A DNA stretch of 64,000 nt from positions 143,030-207,029 of IMG/VR virus record IMGVR_UViG_3300042387_000948; one strand, written 5' to 3'. Of the stretch, positions 34,401 through 46,200 are shown one piece after another. The translations under genes and the position numbers were made by a program. The notes beneath the pieces were generated by a model, which was given only the letters and a program-made list of their open reading frames with translations, was not told the origin of the DNA and searched no databases. Source of the DNA: a virus. Each line of letters begins with the position of its first letter. Position 1 is the stretch's first letter.

Positions 34401-37400
34401 TCCAGTAATAGTAGAATTACCCACTAAAGTTTGAGTTCCAATAACATTTAAGTTTTGAACTCTAGTACTACCACTTACATCTAATGCAAATGTTGTTGAT
34501 GGGTTTTGATTTATACCTAAACTACCAGTAATTATTGTATGTGCGGTTGATATTACAGTATTTCTACCACCAATAATATCAACTTTCTTTAAATTAGTAT
34601 TATTTAATAAAGATGTTGGTTGGGTTGCTTGTGCAGTTAGTGTTGTAACTGAACTACCTCTTGTCAAATATACATTAAAAGTTCCGGCAGCACTAGTACA
34701 AGCCTGCACAAACACCCATATTTCAGGATTAGTTGCACTTGCAGTATCACCTACTATAAAACTATTTATAGTTGTATTATTTAATCTACTATATGGATGT
34801 ACAATTATATCAGTTCCCTGATTATATGCCCCCACTATAAAAGTCACTTCACCACCATATCCATTATTATCCCAACTACTTTCAATATAAGTTGATAATG
34901 TTTGTTGACCATAAGTTGTGTATGAATTATGTATTCTTATATAAGCAGCGGGGTCTCCGGGATTTCTAACTAATGTTAATTTTGTATTATAAACATTACC
35001 ACCTCTAATGTACTCACCAGTTATACCTCTGATTATTGTTACATCATTTCGTAATCTAGTAGAACCACTAACATCTAATGTAAATCCACCATTTACAGTT
35101 GAACCAACGGTTAAGTTACCACTAATGGTTTCGTTTCCAGTTACCGCAAGAGTTGTACCATTAAATGTTAAGTTTGCCTCAACACTTGCGTTTGGAGCAG
35201 TTCCGTTTAATGTAATTACACCATTATCAGTTGTACCTGTCAATGAAAGTAAACCAGAAGAACCAGAAGAACCAGATGTACCGCTTGTACCGCTTGTTCC
35301 AGATGAACCACTACTTCCAGAAGAACCACTACTACCGCTTGTTCCGGAAGTACCTCGTGTCCCAGATGTTCCGGATGTTCCAGAAGTACCGCTTGTTCCA
35401 GAAGTTCCAGAAGTACCGCTTGTTCCACTAGCACCAGTTGCTCCAGAAGAACCACTACTTCCAGAAGAACCACTACTTCCAGATGAACCACTACTACCGC
35501 TTGTTCCAGAAGTACCTCGTGTCCCAGATGTTCCAGAAGTTCCAGATGTACCGCTTGTACCACCAGTACCAGCAGTTCCCATTGTACCACTTGAACCAGA
35601 TGTTCCAGAAGTACCAGATGTTCCACTTGTGCCGGAAGTACCACTACTACCGCTTGTTCCAGAAGTACCACTTGTACCCCCACTACCAGATGTTCCGGCT
35701 GCTGCTAACCAAGTTGTACCATTGTATCGATATATGTTTGTATCAGCTGTGTTATAATATATTTGTCCAGCTTTTGTTCCCGTTGGGTTTGATGGATATG
35801 CTGGAATTCTTAATGAACCACTAATATCTACCGAACCAGTGAATTCTTGTGTATCATTTGTTGCATCACCAAATTTGTTACTCCCACTTGCGTATATTAA
35901 TGATGATGAAATATATTGTACTAATATTTGTTGTGCTCTGATTGTACCACCAACCGTTAAGTTGCCACTAAGGGTTTCATTTCCAGTTACCGTTAAAGTA
36001 GTACCATCGAATCTAAGATTAGCCTCCGCAGTTACGTTTGGAGATGCACCATTAAGAGTAATTACACCATTATCGGTTGTACCACTTATAGATAATGCTC
36101 CAGAAGTACCAGATGTTCCGCTTGTACCGCTAGTACCAGATGTACCACTTGTACCCGAAGAACCTCCACTACCAGCAGTTCCGTTTGTTCCACTTGAACC
36201 CGATGAACCACTACTTCCGCTTGAACCACTACTACCAGATGTTCCGCTTGAACCAGATGTTCCAGATGAACCTCCACTTCCTGCAGTTCCGTTTGTTCCA
36301 GAAGAACCAGAAGAACCAGATGAACCAGATGTTCCGCTTGTTCCACTTGTTCCGCGTGTACCAGATGTACCACTTGTTCCAGATGTTCCAGAAGAACCCC
36401 CACTACCAGCAGTTCCACTACCACCACCAGCTCCAGTTACACCACTACTACCACTCGTTCCAGATGTTCCAGATGTTCCACTTGAACCAGTAGTTCCAGA
36501 AGAACCACTACTACCTGATGAACCCGAAGTACCTACAGTTCCAGAAGAACCAGAAGTACCTGATGTACCCGAAGTACCAGCAGTTCCCGAAGAACCACTA
36601 CTACCAGATGAACCACTACTACCAGATGAACCACCAGCTCCAGTTATACCACTTGTACCGGAAGTACCAGATGTTCCACTTGTACCAGATGTTCCAGAAG
36701 TTGCGGATGTACCACTCGTTCCAGAAGAGCCAGTTGTACCAGATGAACCAGTTGTTCCACCACTACCAGATGTACCAGATGAACCAGTAGTACCACTACT
36801 ACCACTTGAACCAGAAGTTCCAGAAGTACCTCCACTACCAGATGTACCAGAAGAACCAGATGAACCAGATGAACCAGATGAACCAGATGTACCACCACTA
36901 CCAGCAGTTCCTCTTGTACCACTACTACCGCTTGTTCCAGAAGTACCAGAAGTACCAGAAGTTCCGCTTGTTCCAGAAGAACCCCCACTACCAGATGTAC
37001 CACCACTACCAGACGAACCATCCGTACCAGATGAACCAGATGAACCAGATGAACCACCACTACCGCTTGTACCACCACTACCGCTTGTACCAGATGAACC
37101 ACCACTACCGCTTGTTCCAGATGTTCCAGAAGTACCAGAAGTACCAGATGATGCAGCTGCAGTTCTTCTACCAACCACACCAGTAGTTGTATTAAGTACT
37201 AAGAATTCTTGCGTTGTATTATCGGTAGTTACATTGGTATTATCAAATCTAACACTACCAGAAACTGCTAAACTACCACTTATACCTAACGAACCTGTTA
37301 TTTCTTGTTTATCGTTACTTGCATCACCAAATTTGTTTGAACCAGATGAAAAAATAATTGATGATGATATATAAGTTACTTTTAATTCAGTTGCGTTTAT

Positions 37401-38171
37401 TGTACCACCAACACTTAAATTTCCAGTTATTGTTTCATTACCAGTGATGGTTTGATTTCCAATCACACTTGAATTACCCACTAAAGTTTGAGAACCAGTT
37501 ATTCTTAGTGCACCAGATATAAAAGTTGAACCACTTATATCAAATTGAGTTGTTGGTGTTTTTCTTATACCAACATTTCCACCACCATTTGCTAAAATTA
37601 CATTAGATGTTGATGCCCTATTAAGATATAAATCTACATTTGTTGAATCTATTCTACCATTAGATGGTGTAATTGCAATTGTTCTACCATTAGTAGTTGC
37701 GGTTATTGAAATTGAAGTATCGGGTGCGTTTACATTAATACCACCACTAACTATGTTTAAATTTCCACCATTTATGTTTTCACTACCACTAATATTTAAT
37801 GAACCACTTATCGTTGTATTTGTATTTACAACTAATCCTAAATTTGGTGAAATTACTGCTTGTGCTGAACCTGATTTAATTCTATCCAAATCACCAATTG
37901 AAGATGCATTGATATTCGTTAAACCACTACCATTTCCTGTAAATAATGATGCCGATACTGAACCACTAAATTGTGAATTTGCATTTATTTGTAATGTTGC
38001 TCCGTTTGGAGTCCCAATTTGATAAGTTTGTACGGCCGAACCACTTAGTTTACCAACAACACTTACCGATTCTGAAGTAGCAGTTAAAATAGATGAACCA
38101 CTTACAAAAAGTGATACACTATTTACACTATTTTGATTTAACCCATTGGGACTTTTACCGTTGAACTCCAT
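31443..38171 (-). CDS. Giant tail fibre with collagen-like stalks and C-terminal S74 chaperone
   Basis: This 2242-residue fibre has an N-terminal part of short beta repeats ([19 protein letters not shown]). Three Gly-Thr/Ser-Ser collagen-like stretches follow (about 340-690, 825-975, 1350-1455), separated by copies of a cassette containing [21 protein letters not shown] and [23 protein letters not shown]. A head-like region then carries five IFYDxxDTGYYxDP repeats. The end (from about 2151) is the S74 intramolecular chaperone: S2151-S-I-R2154-Y-K2156, [15 protein letters not shown], then a helix ([20 protein letters not shown]). In this family the chaperone trimerises the fibre and cuts itself off before the Ser. 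The protein should be a host-recognition fibre. Confidence 0.9.
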   Translation of the reverse strand: MEFNGKSPNGLNQNSVNSVSLFVSGSSILTATSESVSVVGKLSGSAVQTYQIGTPNGATLQINANSQFSGSVSASLFTGNGSGLTNINASSIGDLDRIKSGSAQAVISPNLGLVVNTNTTISGSLNISGSENINGGNLNIVSGGINVNAPDTSISITATTNGRTIAITPSNGRIDSTNVDLYLNRASTSNVILANGGGNVGIRKTPTTQFDISGSTFISGALRITGSQTLVGNSSVIGNQTITGNETITGNLSVGGTINATELKVTYISSSIIFSSGSNKFGDASNDKQEITGSLGISGSLAVSGSVRFDNTNVTTDNTTQEFLVLNTTTGVVGRRTAAASSGTSGTSGTSGTSGSGGSSGTSGSGGTSGSGGSSGSSGSSGTDGSSGSGGTSGSGGSSGTSGTSGTSGTSGTSGSSGTRGTAGSGGTSGSSGSSGSSGSSGTSGSGGTSGTSGSSGSSGTTGSSGTSGSGGTTGSSGTTGSSGTSGTSATSGTSGTSGTSGTSGTSGITGAGGSSGSSGSSGSSGSSGTAGTSGTSGTSGSSGTVGTSGSSGSSGSSGTTGSSGTSGTSGTSGSSGVTGAGGGSGTAGSGGSSGTSGTSGTSGTRGTSGTSGTSGSSGSSGSSGTNGTAGSGGSSGTSGSSGTSGSSGSSGSSGSSGSSGTNGTAGSGGSSGTSGTSGTSGTSGTSGTSGALSISGTTDNGVITLNGASPNVTAEANLRFDGTTLTVTGNETLSGNLTVGGTIRAQQILVQYISSSLIYASGSNKFGDATNDTQEFTGSVDISGSLRIPAYPSNPTGTKAGQIYYNTADTNIYRYNGTTWLAAAGTSGSGGTSGTSGTSGSSGTSGTSGTSGTSGTSGSSGTMGTAGTGGTSGTSGTSGTSGTRGTSGTSGSSGSSGSSGSSGSSGSSGATGASGTSGTSGTSGTSGTSGTSGTSGTRGTSGTSGSSGSSGSSGSSGTSGTSGTSGSSGSSGLLSLTGTTDNGVITLNGTAPNASVEANLTFNGTTLAVTGNETISGNLTVGSTVNGGFTLDVSGSTRLRNDVTIIRGITGEYIRGGNVYNTKLTLVRNPGDPAAYIRIHNSYTTYGQQTLSTYIESSWDNNGYGGEVTFIVGAYNQGTDIIVHPYSRLNNTTINSFIVGDTASATNPEIWVFVQACTSAAGTFNVYLTRGSSVTTLTAQATQPTSLLNNTNLKKVDIIGGRNTVISTAHTIITGSLGINQNPSTTFALDVSGSTRVQNLNVIGTQTLVGNSTITGNETLSGNLTVGGTIRAQQILVQFISSSLIYSSGSNKFGDATNDTQEFTGSVDISGSLRIPAFATNPVGTKAGQIYYNTSDTNIYRYNGSAWLAAAGTSGSGGTSGSSGTSGSSGTSGTSGTSGTSGTSGTRGTSGSSGASGASGSSGSSGSSGTSGASGASGSSGASGSSGSSGTSGAGTSGTSGTSGAGTSGTSGVLALTGTTDNGVITLNGTAPNATVESNLTFDGTTLTIAGNINTGPGATEVHLMNQNIQTTDSPTFATLNLTNAGNAINFSNANEVILEHTSNSTPVAFDMRKGGTSFSDDGTYGTLHLTRTNHNNSATSVGSNLHFQLKDSGGTIREYAGIGGRKTEAGAAGGALHFYRYNRAELGYWNATGLYATAFYDSANTAYYVDPATFTELFGGIRNSGAHATSQIINRLPAANNGNGTGIVQLQMWCSEPNVSWEGAGFGYNVTNDGGSPSGFGRLNTSFGQGYMRFASSGDIYFYNTNTSGTRVTNMELYPNNTVLFNNYATGGNSLRAPIFYDSNDTGYYTDPRSTSVLWDLTITGASNKYLYINPGNGYEAMVRYNGGSGSGWYVGKRVTSQLVGTESFHFYSEAAGQTVGGIDTSGNMFARDSMRAPIFYDRDNTGYYADPLSTSIFNQLRFGTSTNTGRFDGESTWGVRFRTNDGYIWFGPANSGHAHMYTDRPNFYFNVPLTVNDGSYINTGDIRSAIFYDRSDTGFYFDGNGTTRWQGTDDYSKMRIGLTAKGNFRRNDYTGDSNYWVGTMGWGTTDFISAFGWGSGFIDTWGGIPNSPGDTSHYVGVQAHHYVAGYNNGYGIQIVGGPIQGLWHTSYWNTKRAWYKIAMYGLNESSGVFWSTIIYDSNNSGYYCDPDGTTNLNVLNCISLTETSSIRYKENVVSLNKSLDKVLLLRGVTYNRKGSDDTEIGVIAEEVADIVPEIINFTKSGEADSVSYGRITALLIEAIKEQQQQINELKALLGK
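33808..34120 (-). repeat. Collagen-like Gly-Thr/Ser-Ser coding repeat (third stalk)
   Basis: About 105 codons of near-uninterrupted Gly-X-Y triplets, mostly GTS, GSS and GAS, within the 2242-residue fibre. Proline is absent. Confidence 0.9.
34125..34411 (-). repeat. Fibre cassette, copy 2
   Basis: About 287 bases nearly identical to 35699-35985. It encodes the WLAAAG end, the IYRYNG motif, the [21 protein letters not shown] block and the start of the next scaffold module. Confidence 0.85.
35250..35698 (-). repeat. Collagen-like Gly-Thr/Ser-Ser coding repeat (second stalk)
   Basis: About 150 codons of Gly-X-Y triplets in the 2242-residue fibre, dominated by GTS and GSS. Confidence 0.9.
35699..35985 (-). 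repeat. Fibre cassette, copy 1
   Basis: Direct repeat of 34125-34411, with mostly synonymous differences visible by eye. It encodes the same IYRYNG/YISSS/NKFGDA module. Confidence 0.85.
36092..37150 (-). repeat. Collagen-like Gly-Thr/Ser-Ser coding repeat (first stalk)
   Basis: About 350 codons of Gly-X-Y triplets, with GSG, GSS and GTS the most frequent, in the 2242-residue fibre. The DNA is a degenerate nine-base repeat, so both strands are open in several frames. Confidence 0.9.
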
Positions 38172-38190
38172 TCAATTATGTTTTTTTATT

Positions 38191-38523
38191 TTATGTCAAT
38201 TCTAATATTGAAACAATCACATCTGCTGAATTAGCTAATGAGGATGTTACCGAAAGTAAATCATTTGCTTCCATTACCACTTTTTGTTCTCCACCAACTA
38301 ATACCGTTGAACCACCCTGTACAATTAAAGCATCTTTTACTAAAAATACTGCTTTATTTGCCGAAGTATCTCTCAACATTACACTAACCGATATGTTTTG
38401 TGAAGCTACATTAGCCACATTTACACCAATTACCGTTGTTGTAGTTGCAGATGGTACAGTGTACACCCCAACTCCCGTTGAACCAATTGAACCAGTTATA
38501 CTATTTTTAAATATATTTGCCAT
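38191..38523 (-). CDS. Small fibre-region virion protein
   Basis: This 110-residue beta-rich protein begins MANIFKNSITGSIGSTGVGVYTVPSATTTTVIGVNVANV and continues with ISVSVMLRDTS...FLVKDALIVQGGSTVLV and SLANSADVIVSILEL. This compact sandwich look is common among small structural or decoration proteins next to phage fibres. The family name is not known to me. It lies 19 bases before the fibre gene and seven bases after the 38530 gene. Confidence 0.65.
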   Translation of the reverse strand: MANIFKNSITGSIGSTGVGVYTVPSATTTTVIGVNVANVASQNISVSVMLRDTSANKAVFLVKDALIVQGGSTVLVGGEQKVVMEANDLLSVTSSLANSADVIVSILELT

Positions 38524-38529
38524 CTTTTT

Positions 38530-38859
38530 TTATCCTAATGCAATAGCAAAAGCTAATGCGGTATCTAATACGTTTACACCATCTACTTGAAATTGTCCTC
38601 CATCAATTACATTTATACTACCTTGAACTTGCTCCGAACCACTTATAAACACAGAACCAGTAATTCTTTGTCTATCCGTTGATAATGTACCAACAGTTAT
38701 TGTTCTTGTAACTGTTAAGTTTTCAAAAGTAGCAGTATTTACTTCAATTTGACCTTTAAATGAACCAGTAAAAGACCCAGTGAATGAACCACTTAAATTT
38801 GCATAGGCATTTGCCGATTGAATTATCGAACCCGAAAATATGGGACTTTGTATTTTCAT
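38530..38859 (-). CDS. Short fibre-like protein with GSFTGSF repeats
   Basis: This 109-residue protein starts [41 protein letters not shown] and ends VDGVNVLDTALAFAIALG. The SGSFTGSF pattern and the TFENLTVTRTITVGTL...ITGSVFISGSEQVQGS strands are the same building blocks as the scaffold modules of the two giant fibres. It is either a small stand-alone fibre element or a remnant of a larger one. A late-type motif lies 24 bases upstream. Confidence 0.65.
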   Translation of the reverse strand: MKIQSPIFSGSIIQSANAYANLSGSFTGSFTGSFKGQIEVNTATFENLTVTRTITVGTLSTDRQRITGSVFISGSEQVQGSINVIDGGQFQVDGVNVLDTALAFAIALG

Positions 38860-38882
38860 TTAATAGTTTGTAATGTTATAGA

Positions 38883-38891
38883 TATAAATAT
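38883..38891 (-). promoter_or_regulatory. Candidate late promoter motif
   Basis: Minus-strand ATATTTATA followed by TCTATAA, 24 bases before the ATG at 38859; it would drive the two small genes and the 2242-residue fibre. Confidence 0.6.
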
Positions 38892-38905
38892 AAGTTATCT
38901 ATCTT

Positions 38906-39349
38906 TTATGGTTTCTCCGGCCAAACTATACTGAAAGGGTCTGATTGATTTGTAATATCTCTCAAATCTTGTCTATATGATTGGTAGGAAGTTTTAATAC
39001 TTTCAGAAACATCCGATAATTGTGTCCAATCACACTCTGATAATAACTGATTTCTTAATTCTCTAATTTCACTCCATTTTATTGCTAATCTTAATTCTTT
39101 TTCAGAATTAGAAGCATCTATTTGTACCCAATTTTGATAATATATACCATCCGTTAAAGTTGGAGTACCTTCGGATATGTTTTTAGTATAATCGTTTGGT
39201 TTTTGGGTTTGAGTTACTTCAAATACACCAAAATCACTTAATATTTCAGTTGGTATGTTTAACGGAAATGTATAAGTTTTATTATCCACTCTAAATTGTT
39301 TTAAAGAGTATGGGTATGTTATTTCATTATCTATTATTCTTAAATACAT
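38906..39349 (-). CDS. Phage tail/fibre assembly chaperone (Tail_APC type)
   Basis: I place the start at ATG 39349 (MYLRIIDNEITYPYSLKQFR), just after the upstream stop, giving 147 residues; a longer reading from 39379 would overlap that gene. The C-terminal part LRNQLLSECDWTQLSDV... YQSYRQDLRDITNQSDPFSIVWPEKP fits the tail assembly chaperone pattern (RxxLLxxxDWTxLxD, YRQxLRDI, WPxxP). Such proteins help assemble the fibre encoded next to them, here either the 3322- or the 2242-residue fibre. There is no signal peptide. Confidence 0.82.
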   Translation of the reverse strand: MYLRIIDNEITYPYSLKQFRVDNKTYTFPLNIPTEILSDFGVFEVTQTQKPNDYTKNISEGTPTLTDGIYYQNWVQIDASNSEKELRLAIKWSEIRELRNQLLSECDWTQLSDVSESIKTSYQSYRQDLRDITNQSDPFSIVWPEKP

Positions 39350-39350
39350 A

Positions 39351-40253
39351 TTATTTGAAAGTTGATGGTATTGATGCAAAGTTAGTTAATCCAGTACAAT
39401 TTCTAAATGCACCAGTTCCAAAAGGTGTTGGCGTTCTTAACCAAATTGTAGGAGCAGTTCCACTAATACTATTTGTTGTAGATGTCATATAATACACATT
39501 TTGAAAAGTTGAAACCGCTGTATTAAAGGTAAATTGAATTACACCAGATGTTATTGCTGCACATTGTCTAAATGTTTGTGAAAAGTTTACTACATCAGGA
39601 CATAAATCAAATAAAGTCAAAGGTACGGTTGTTAATGATACACATCCGTAAAATGTAGATGTAAAATCAGTTGCTAAAGGTACATTATTAAACAATCCAG
39701 AAGGAACTGAAGTTATTTGGGTAAATGAAAATGCACTACTAAATATTTGTGCATTAGGTGAAAAATTAAACATATCAGATGGAATTGATGTTAATCCAGT
39801 TCTTGACATAAATCCCGTCCAATCAATCATTTCATCTAAACCATCATATCCACCAACTGCAGATAAAGATGCGGAGGATGGAATTGATGTTAAAAGATTA
39901 CATCCTTGAAAGTTTAATCTTCTTAATCCATTTATACCAAATTGTACAATGGAAGTGTATAAACCACGATTAGATACACTATTATTCACAGTAAATGCGG
40001 GCATAAACCCACTTATACTTATTGTATATGAACCTATGGATACATAATTATGTGTTAATGCTATATCCGATGATGATGTTATTACATCACTACTACCATC
40101 TCCCCAATCGACAACAAAATTTGGAGTCAATCCCTCATAATCAAAAATAGGTAATCTAAATGCTCTGTTGGCAGTTGTAGTTGTTATTGTAACCTTAAAT
40201 GGAAACAATTCACTACCTTCACCCGATGATGTTAATCTTCTAAATATTCCCAT
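39351..40253 (-). CDS. Fibre-associated PKD plus BspA-like leucine-rich repeat protein
   Basis: This 300-residue protein has a PKD-like domain in the first third (FVVDWGDGSSDVITSSSD...HNYVSIGSYTISISGF, about 46-90; the WGDG motif is diagnostic). From about 100 onward it has BspA-type leucine-rich repeats, such as LTSIPSDMFNFSPNAQIFSSAF, ITSVPSGLFNNVPLATDFTSTFYGCVSLTTVP and FRNCTGLTNF. Both domain types are common in surface adhesins of Bacteroidota and their phages. It follows the 3322-residue fibre by six bases and precedes the assembly chaperone. I infer a receptor-contact role at the fibre tip. There is no signal peptide, consistent with a virion protein. Confidence 0.8.
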   Translation of the reverse strand: MGIFRRLTSSGEGSELFPFKVTITTTTANRAFRLPIFDYEGLTPNFVVDWGDGSSDVITSSSDIALTHNYVSIGSYTISISGFMPAFTVNNSVSNRGLYTSIVQFGINGLRRLNFQGCNLLTSIPSSASLSAVGGYDGLDEMIDWTGFMSRTGLTSIPSDMFNFSPNAQIFSSAFSFTQITSVPSGLFNNVPLATDFTSTFYGCVSLTTVPLTLFDLCPDVVNFSQTFRQCAAITSGVIQFTFNTAVSTFQNVYYMTSTTNSISGTAPTIWLRTPTPFGTGAFRNCTGLTNFASIPSTFK

Positions 40254-40258
40254 AACTT

Positions 40259-43200
40259 TTAATTCATGTTTAATCCGGTCACAAATCCATAATAAGATGA
40301 GCCCCCATCAAATGTGTAAAATACTAATATATCCTCACCAGATGAAGTTAAAATTGGAGGTGTACCACCTACCCAATTTACACCACTCCAAGCTAATGAA
40401 TGTGCTCCTGCGTTTACTGCTAATAATGTAAATCCAAATGCTTTTCCAGCAGGTGCATTTGAGAATGATATTGAACCATTTCCAGTAAAAGTTCTCTTAA
40501 AGTTGTTAGCAGTTGATAAATCAATTGATGCACCACTACCACTTCCTAAATCAGAGAAAGTTTCTCTGAAAGTTGTTGATGTTGTAAATCCAGTTGTAGA
40601 TAAACTAGTTGATAGATTTACACCATTTGTTGCAATTATGTTTAAAGATGTGGGTGAAGTCAAATTAGGAGTTCCACCGGTATAAATGTTAAATGCTGAT
40701 GCGGATACGGGTCCAGTTGCTTGAATTGTACCAGTTACAGTTAATGTACTACCATCAAAAGTTAAATTACTTTCAACCCGTCCATTTGGTGCAGTACCAT
40801 CTAATGTGATAACACCATTATCAGTAGTTCCTGTCAATGCTAAGAAACCACTTAAACCAGACGAACCAGATGTTCCAGCTCCAGATGTACCCGATGTTCC
40901 AGAAGTTCCAGATGAACCAAAATTTGTTCCATCTAATCCAGATGAACCAGAAGTTCCAGATGTACCATTTGTACCTTCACCAGATGTTCCAGACGTTCCA
41001 GACGTTCCTGATGTACCACTACTACCAAATAAAGTTCCATCTAAACCAGATGTACCAGACGTTCCCGATGTACCATCTGTTCCAGTTGAACCAGATGTAC
41101 CAGACGTTCCTGATGTACCACTTGTACCAGACGAACCAAAGAATGTTCCATCTAAACCAGAAGTCCCAGAAGTTCCAGAAGTTCCAGATGTGCCATCTGT
41201 CCCAGATGTACCCGAAGTACCACTTGTTCCAGATGTTCCAGACGAACCAAAATATGTACCATCTAAACCAGATGTGCCAGAAGTTCCAGATGTGCCAGAA
41301 GTTCCATCAGTAGCATCAATTCCAGATGTTCCAGATGTACCACTTGTTCCAGAAGTTCCAAAGAAAGTTCCGTCTTGTCCACTTGTACCAGATGTACCCG
41401 ATGTACCAGAAGTTCCATTGGTAGCATCTAAACCAGATGTTCCAGATGTACCAGATGTACCATTTGTTCCAAAAAAAGTTCCATCTTGTCCACTTGTACC
41501 AGATGTACCACTCGTTCCGCTTGTACCATCGGTCCCAACACCAGATGAACCAGAAGTTCCGCTTGTACCAGATGAACCAAAGAATGTACCATCTACACCA
41601 CTTGTACCAGATGTACCACTTTCGCCACTTGTACCAGATGAACCGCTTTCTCCACTTGTACCAGATGAACCGCTTTCTCCACTTGTACCAGATGAGCCAA
41701 AGAATGTTCCATTTAAACCAGAAGTACCGCTTGTACCAGATATACCATCAGTACCACTAACACCAGATGAACCAGAAGTACCGCTTTCTCCACTTGTACC
41801 AGATGAACCAAAGAATGTTCCATCTAAACCAGAAGTACCGCTTGTACCCGATGTACCAGAAGTTCCATCAGTCCCAGAAATACCGTTTGTACCACTTTCT
41901 CCACTTGTCCCACTTGTTCCAGATGAGCCAAACAATGTTCCATCTAAACCAGAAGTACCAGAAGTCCCAGAAGTTCCAGATGTACCATCGGTCCCAGATG
42001 TACCAGAAGTTCCATCAGTACCAGAAGTTCCATCAGTACCGCTAGTACCAGATGTACCACTTTCACCACTTGTTCCGCTTGTTCCAGATGTACCACTTGT
42101 GCCTGAAGTACCAGATGTACCACTTGTGCCTGAAGTACCAGATGAACCAAATAAAGTTCCATCTAATCCACTTGTTCCAGATGTACCAGATGTTCCATCG
42201 GTACCCGAAGTACCAGAAGTTCCATCAATACCGCTTGTACCAGATGTACCTGATATACCTGAAGTACCGCTTGTACCCGAAGTACCAGATGTTCCATCAG
42301 TTCCAGAAGTTCCGCTTGTTCCAGAACTACCATCACTACCACTTGTACCAGATGTTCCGCTTGTACCAGATGAACCTTCAGCCGATGTACCACTACTACC
42401 ACTTGTACCAGATGTTCCATCACTACCACTTGTACCATTTGTACCACTTGTCCCACTTGTACCATCACTTCCAGAAGTTCCGCTTGTTCCGCTTGTTCCA
42501 GAAGTACCACTTGTACCTGATGTACCATCAGTTCCGCTTGTACCCGATGTACCATCAGTTCCGCTTGTACCCGATGTACCATCGATTCCCGAAGTTCCAG
42601 AAGTTCCGCTTGTACCAGATGAACCGCTTGTACCAGATGTACCATCAGTTCCGCTTGTACCAGATGTACCATCCGTACCGCTTGTACCAGATGTACCGCT
42701 TGTACCAGATGTACCATCAGTCCCAACACCAGAAGTTCCAGATGAACCGGAAGTACCATCAGTTCCAGAAGTTCCACTTGTCCCATCTGTTCCAGAAGTA
42801 CCGCTTGTACCAGATGTACCATCCGAACCAGTTGTACCACTACTTCCGCTTGTACCAGATGTACCATCAGTTCCGCTTGTACCAGAAGTACCGCTTGTAC
42901 CAGATGTACCGCTTGTACCAGATGTACCATCCGAACCAGTTGTACCACTACTACCAGAAGTACCGCTTGTTCCATCGGTTCCTGAAGTACCAGAAGTACC
43001 GCTTGTACCGCTTGTACCAGATGTACCGCTTGTACCAGATGTACCGCTTGTACCAGAAGTACCGCTTGTACCAGAAGTACCATTTAACCCAGAAGTTCCC
43101 GATGTACCACTTGTTCCGCTTGTTCCACTTATACCACTTGTTCCAGAAGTACCAGAAGTTCCAGAAGTACCATTTGTACCAGAAGTACCAGAAGTACCAG

Positions 43201-46200
43201 AAGTACCAGATAAACCACCGGAACCAGATGTGCCCGATGTACCAGATGTGCCAGAAGTTCCATCAGAACCATCAGCTCCATCACTACCAGATGTTCCACT
43301 TGTACCAGAAGTACCCCCACTACCTGCACTACCATCTATTCCATCCGAACCTTTTGCTCCAGATGTTCCGCTTGTTCCTGATGAACCAGACGTACCAGAT
43401 GTTCCCGATGTACCATTTAATCCGTTTACACCAGAAGTACCCGAAGTACCAGAAGAACCAGATGTTCCACCACTACCAGCAGTACCAGCAGTTCCATTTG
43501 TACCACTTGTACCGCTTGTTCCACTTGTACCACGTGTGCCACTACTTCCACTTGTTCCAGATGTTGCGGATGTACCTGATGTTCCACTAGTACCAGATGT
43601 TCCGCTTGTACCAGCAGTTCCAGATGTTCCAGATGTTCCCCCACTTCCAGATGTACCAGAAGTTCCAGAAGTTCCAGATGTTCCAGATGTTCCATCCGAA
43701 CCAGTTGTACCACTACTACCGCTTGTTCCAGAAGTACCGTCCGAACCAGTTGTACCACTACTACCGCTTGTTCCAGAAGTTCCAGAAGTTCCGCTTGTAC
43801 CAGATGAACCACTTGAACCGCTACTACCAGATGAACCTGATGAACCACTTGTTCCAGATGTTCCAGATGTTCCAGATGTTCCCGAAGTACCATCAATTCC
43901 ACTTGTTCCCGAAGTACCGCTTGTACCAGATGTTCCGCTTGTTCCAGAAGTACCATCCGTACCATTTGTACCAGAAGTACCAGAAGTACCAGAAGTACCA
44001 GAAGTACCGGCTGCCTGCTGAACATCTCTTGTTTCTAATTTTTTAGTAGTAGGGTCCCAAGTTACAACCAATTGAGAGGCTGATGATGTATAAAATTGTT
44101 GTATATATACACTACCAGTAATATCTAAACTACCAGTTATTACCAAACTACCACTAAATCTTTGATTACCTGAATTTAGTAAGAATGATGATGTATCTAT
44201 ACTTTGTGCATTTAATGCAAATTGTGCAATACTTGCAAATGATGAACTAAATACTGTCATCGATGCAGTTTGTGCATTTGTAATAAATCCTTCCGCAGAT
44301 AATACCCCACCTAATACATGAGATGCGGTTAGTGCGTAAGATGCGGAAACTGCTAATGAAGCAGTACCAACCAACATTGATGCGGTTTGTGCATTTTGTA
44401 CAAAGTTAGCAGTATCAACATTTGATGCGTTTTGTGCAAATAATGCGTAAGAAGCAGTTCTAGCAAACGATGCACTTAATACTGTCATCGATGCGGTTTG
44501 TGAATTTAACACAAATTCACCAGCATTTACCGATGCTGATATTAATGCTTCTAAAGATGCCGTATTTAATCCTATTACACTGCCAGCTATGGTTGCAAAA
44601 TTAGCGTTTACCGCATGTGATGAGGAAAGTACCGTTCCAATTACTCTATCCGCCTGAATTGTACCATTTATTAACGAACCACCACTACCAATTACGATAT
44701 GTCCACTTGTCAATCCACTAAATGTTACTTGAACAGTGTTATTATCGATTGCTAAAATAGATGCAGGAAGAATCATTTCATCTTGCGAACCAGTTCCATA
44801 CACCTGTACCATTGGGTATCTAATATCCAAATTATGTACAATCGTTACCGAACTTGCGTTACTAAATGGTACAGTCTCCGTTAATGAAGTTTCGGGTTGA
44901 GGAATATAGTATCCCCTATTCTCATCATATCTTAAAGTATTGTATTCCGCAGATGCTTCGATACCAGCTCCATTAAATGTATATGTACCATTAAATGAAC
45001 CACTAAAGAATGGAGAATATGCAAAACTTGCGGTTAATTCAGGCGTTGTTATAAAATCAGAATAAGTTCTACCATAGATACTTGCCGATGTATTAACAAC
45101 AAAACCATTATCAGGTGAAATCGATGCCGTAAATGAGCCCGATTTCATTATAAATGTTTCAAATGATAGATTTGCAATGTTGATATTATTCAAACCACTA
45201 CCATCTCCAACAAATCTACTACCACTTTGAACAATAATTGAACCACTTTGAACAATAATTGAACCAGTTACATGCAACGAACCACTTTCAATTGAAGTAT
45301 CGGTATTTATTTCCAATCCTCTGTTTGGAGATATGACAGCTTCAACAGAACCCGATTGAATTCTATCTAATTGAAGGTCTTGTAATGATTCAGCAGGAAT
45401 GTTAAATAACCCACCACCATCTCCAGCAAAAAATGATGCAGTTACCGTTACGTTTACATTTAATTTTTGTGGGTCTAATATAGCTAAAGCAGAGCCGGAA
45501 ACTAGTCTATCCAATTCTAGATTTGTCAATGCTTCAGCTGGAATGTTAAATAGTCCACCACCATCTCCTCTATAAAATGATGCCGATATCGAACCACTTA
45601 ATAATGTACTACCACTAACAACTAAACTAGAACTAAAGTTTGCATTTCTTTGAATTGTTAAAGGTACATTTGATATCAGTCCATTATTTGGTGATATTGA
45701 TGCGGTTGCACTACCACTAGCAATACGAGGTGCATCTCCGGAAATTTCAGCAATTACACCGGTCAATTGAGAACCATCTCCAAAATAAGTTGTTGCTCTT
45801 ACTGAACCACTTACTACAACACTTCCACTAAATGTAGAACCACTTGCTACTGAAGTTACTAAAAATCCAGTATTAGGTGAAACCGAAGCAGTTACCGAAC
45901 CACTTTGAATTCTTGGTGATGCCGCTGCTACTACATTTTGTAATTGAGAACCATCTCCAATAAATGTAAATGCAGCTACCGAACCACTTACAACAGTACT
46001 TCCACTAAGAATTATACCATAACCACTAACTTCCGAACCACTATAATCATTTGATATTACTTTGAATCCATATGCAGGGTCTACTGAAGCAGTTACCGAA
46101 CCTGATGCTATTAATGTTGCTACCAATGCATCAGGTGTTAAAGCTGAACGAGGGATATCAAATAAACCAGCACCACTACCACTAAATACCGATGCAGTTA

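Noticed and set aside
35839-37374. A 511-codon plus-strand open frame, also Val-Pro-rich
   Set aside because: It is an antisense shadow of the collagen-like stalk of the 2242-residue fibre, like the shorter ones at 33685-34176 and 35008-35757.
39350-39379. An earlier ATG (39379) for the tail assembly chaperone
   Set aside because: It would overlap the upstream gene by 29 bases and adds residues (MHQYHQLSNN) that are the upstream frame read out of phase; ATG 39349 follows the stop directly.
40846-44010. A CRISPR array or DNA-level satellite
   Set aside because: The repeats have no unique spacers, follow codon phase strictly and lie within one open frame, so they reflect a protein repeat.
40806-44021. 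A 1071-codon plus-strand open frame rich in Val-Pro-Asp/Glu/Leu
   Set aside because: It is the antisense of the Gly-Thr-Ser repeat; the nine-base repeat has no stops in that frame. It has no start context and no neighbour on that strand.
42163-44025. Minus-strand alternate frames of Val-Leu-His/Gln-Ala type within the stalk repeat
   Set aside because: These are out-of-frame readings of the same repeat inside the true fibre gene.
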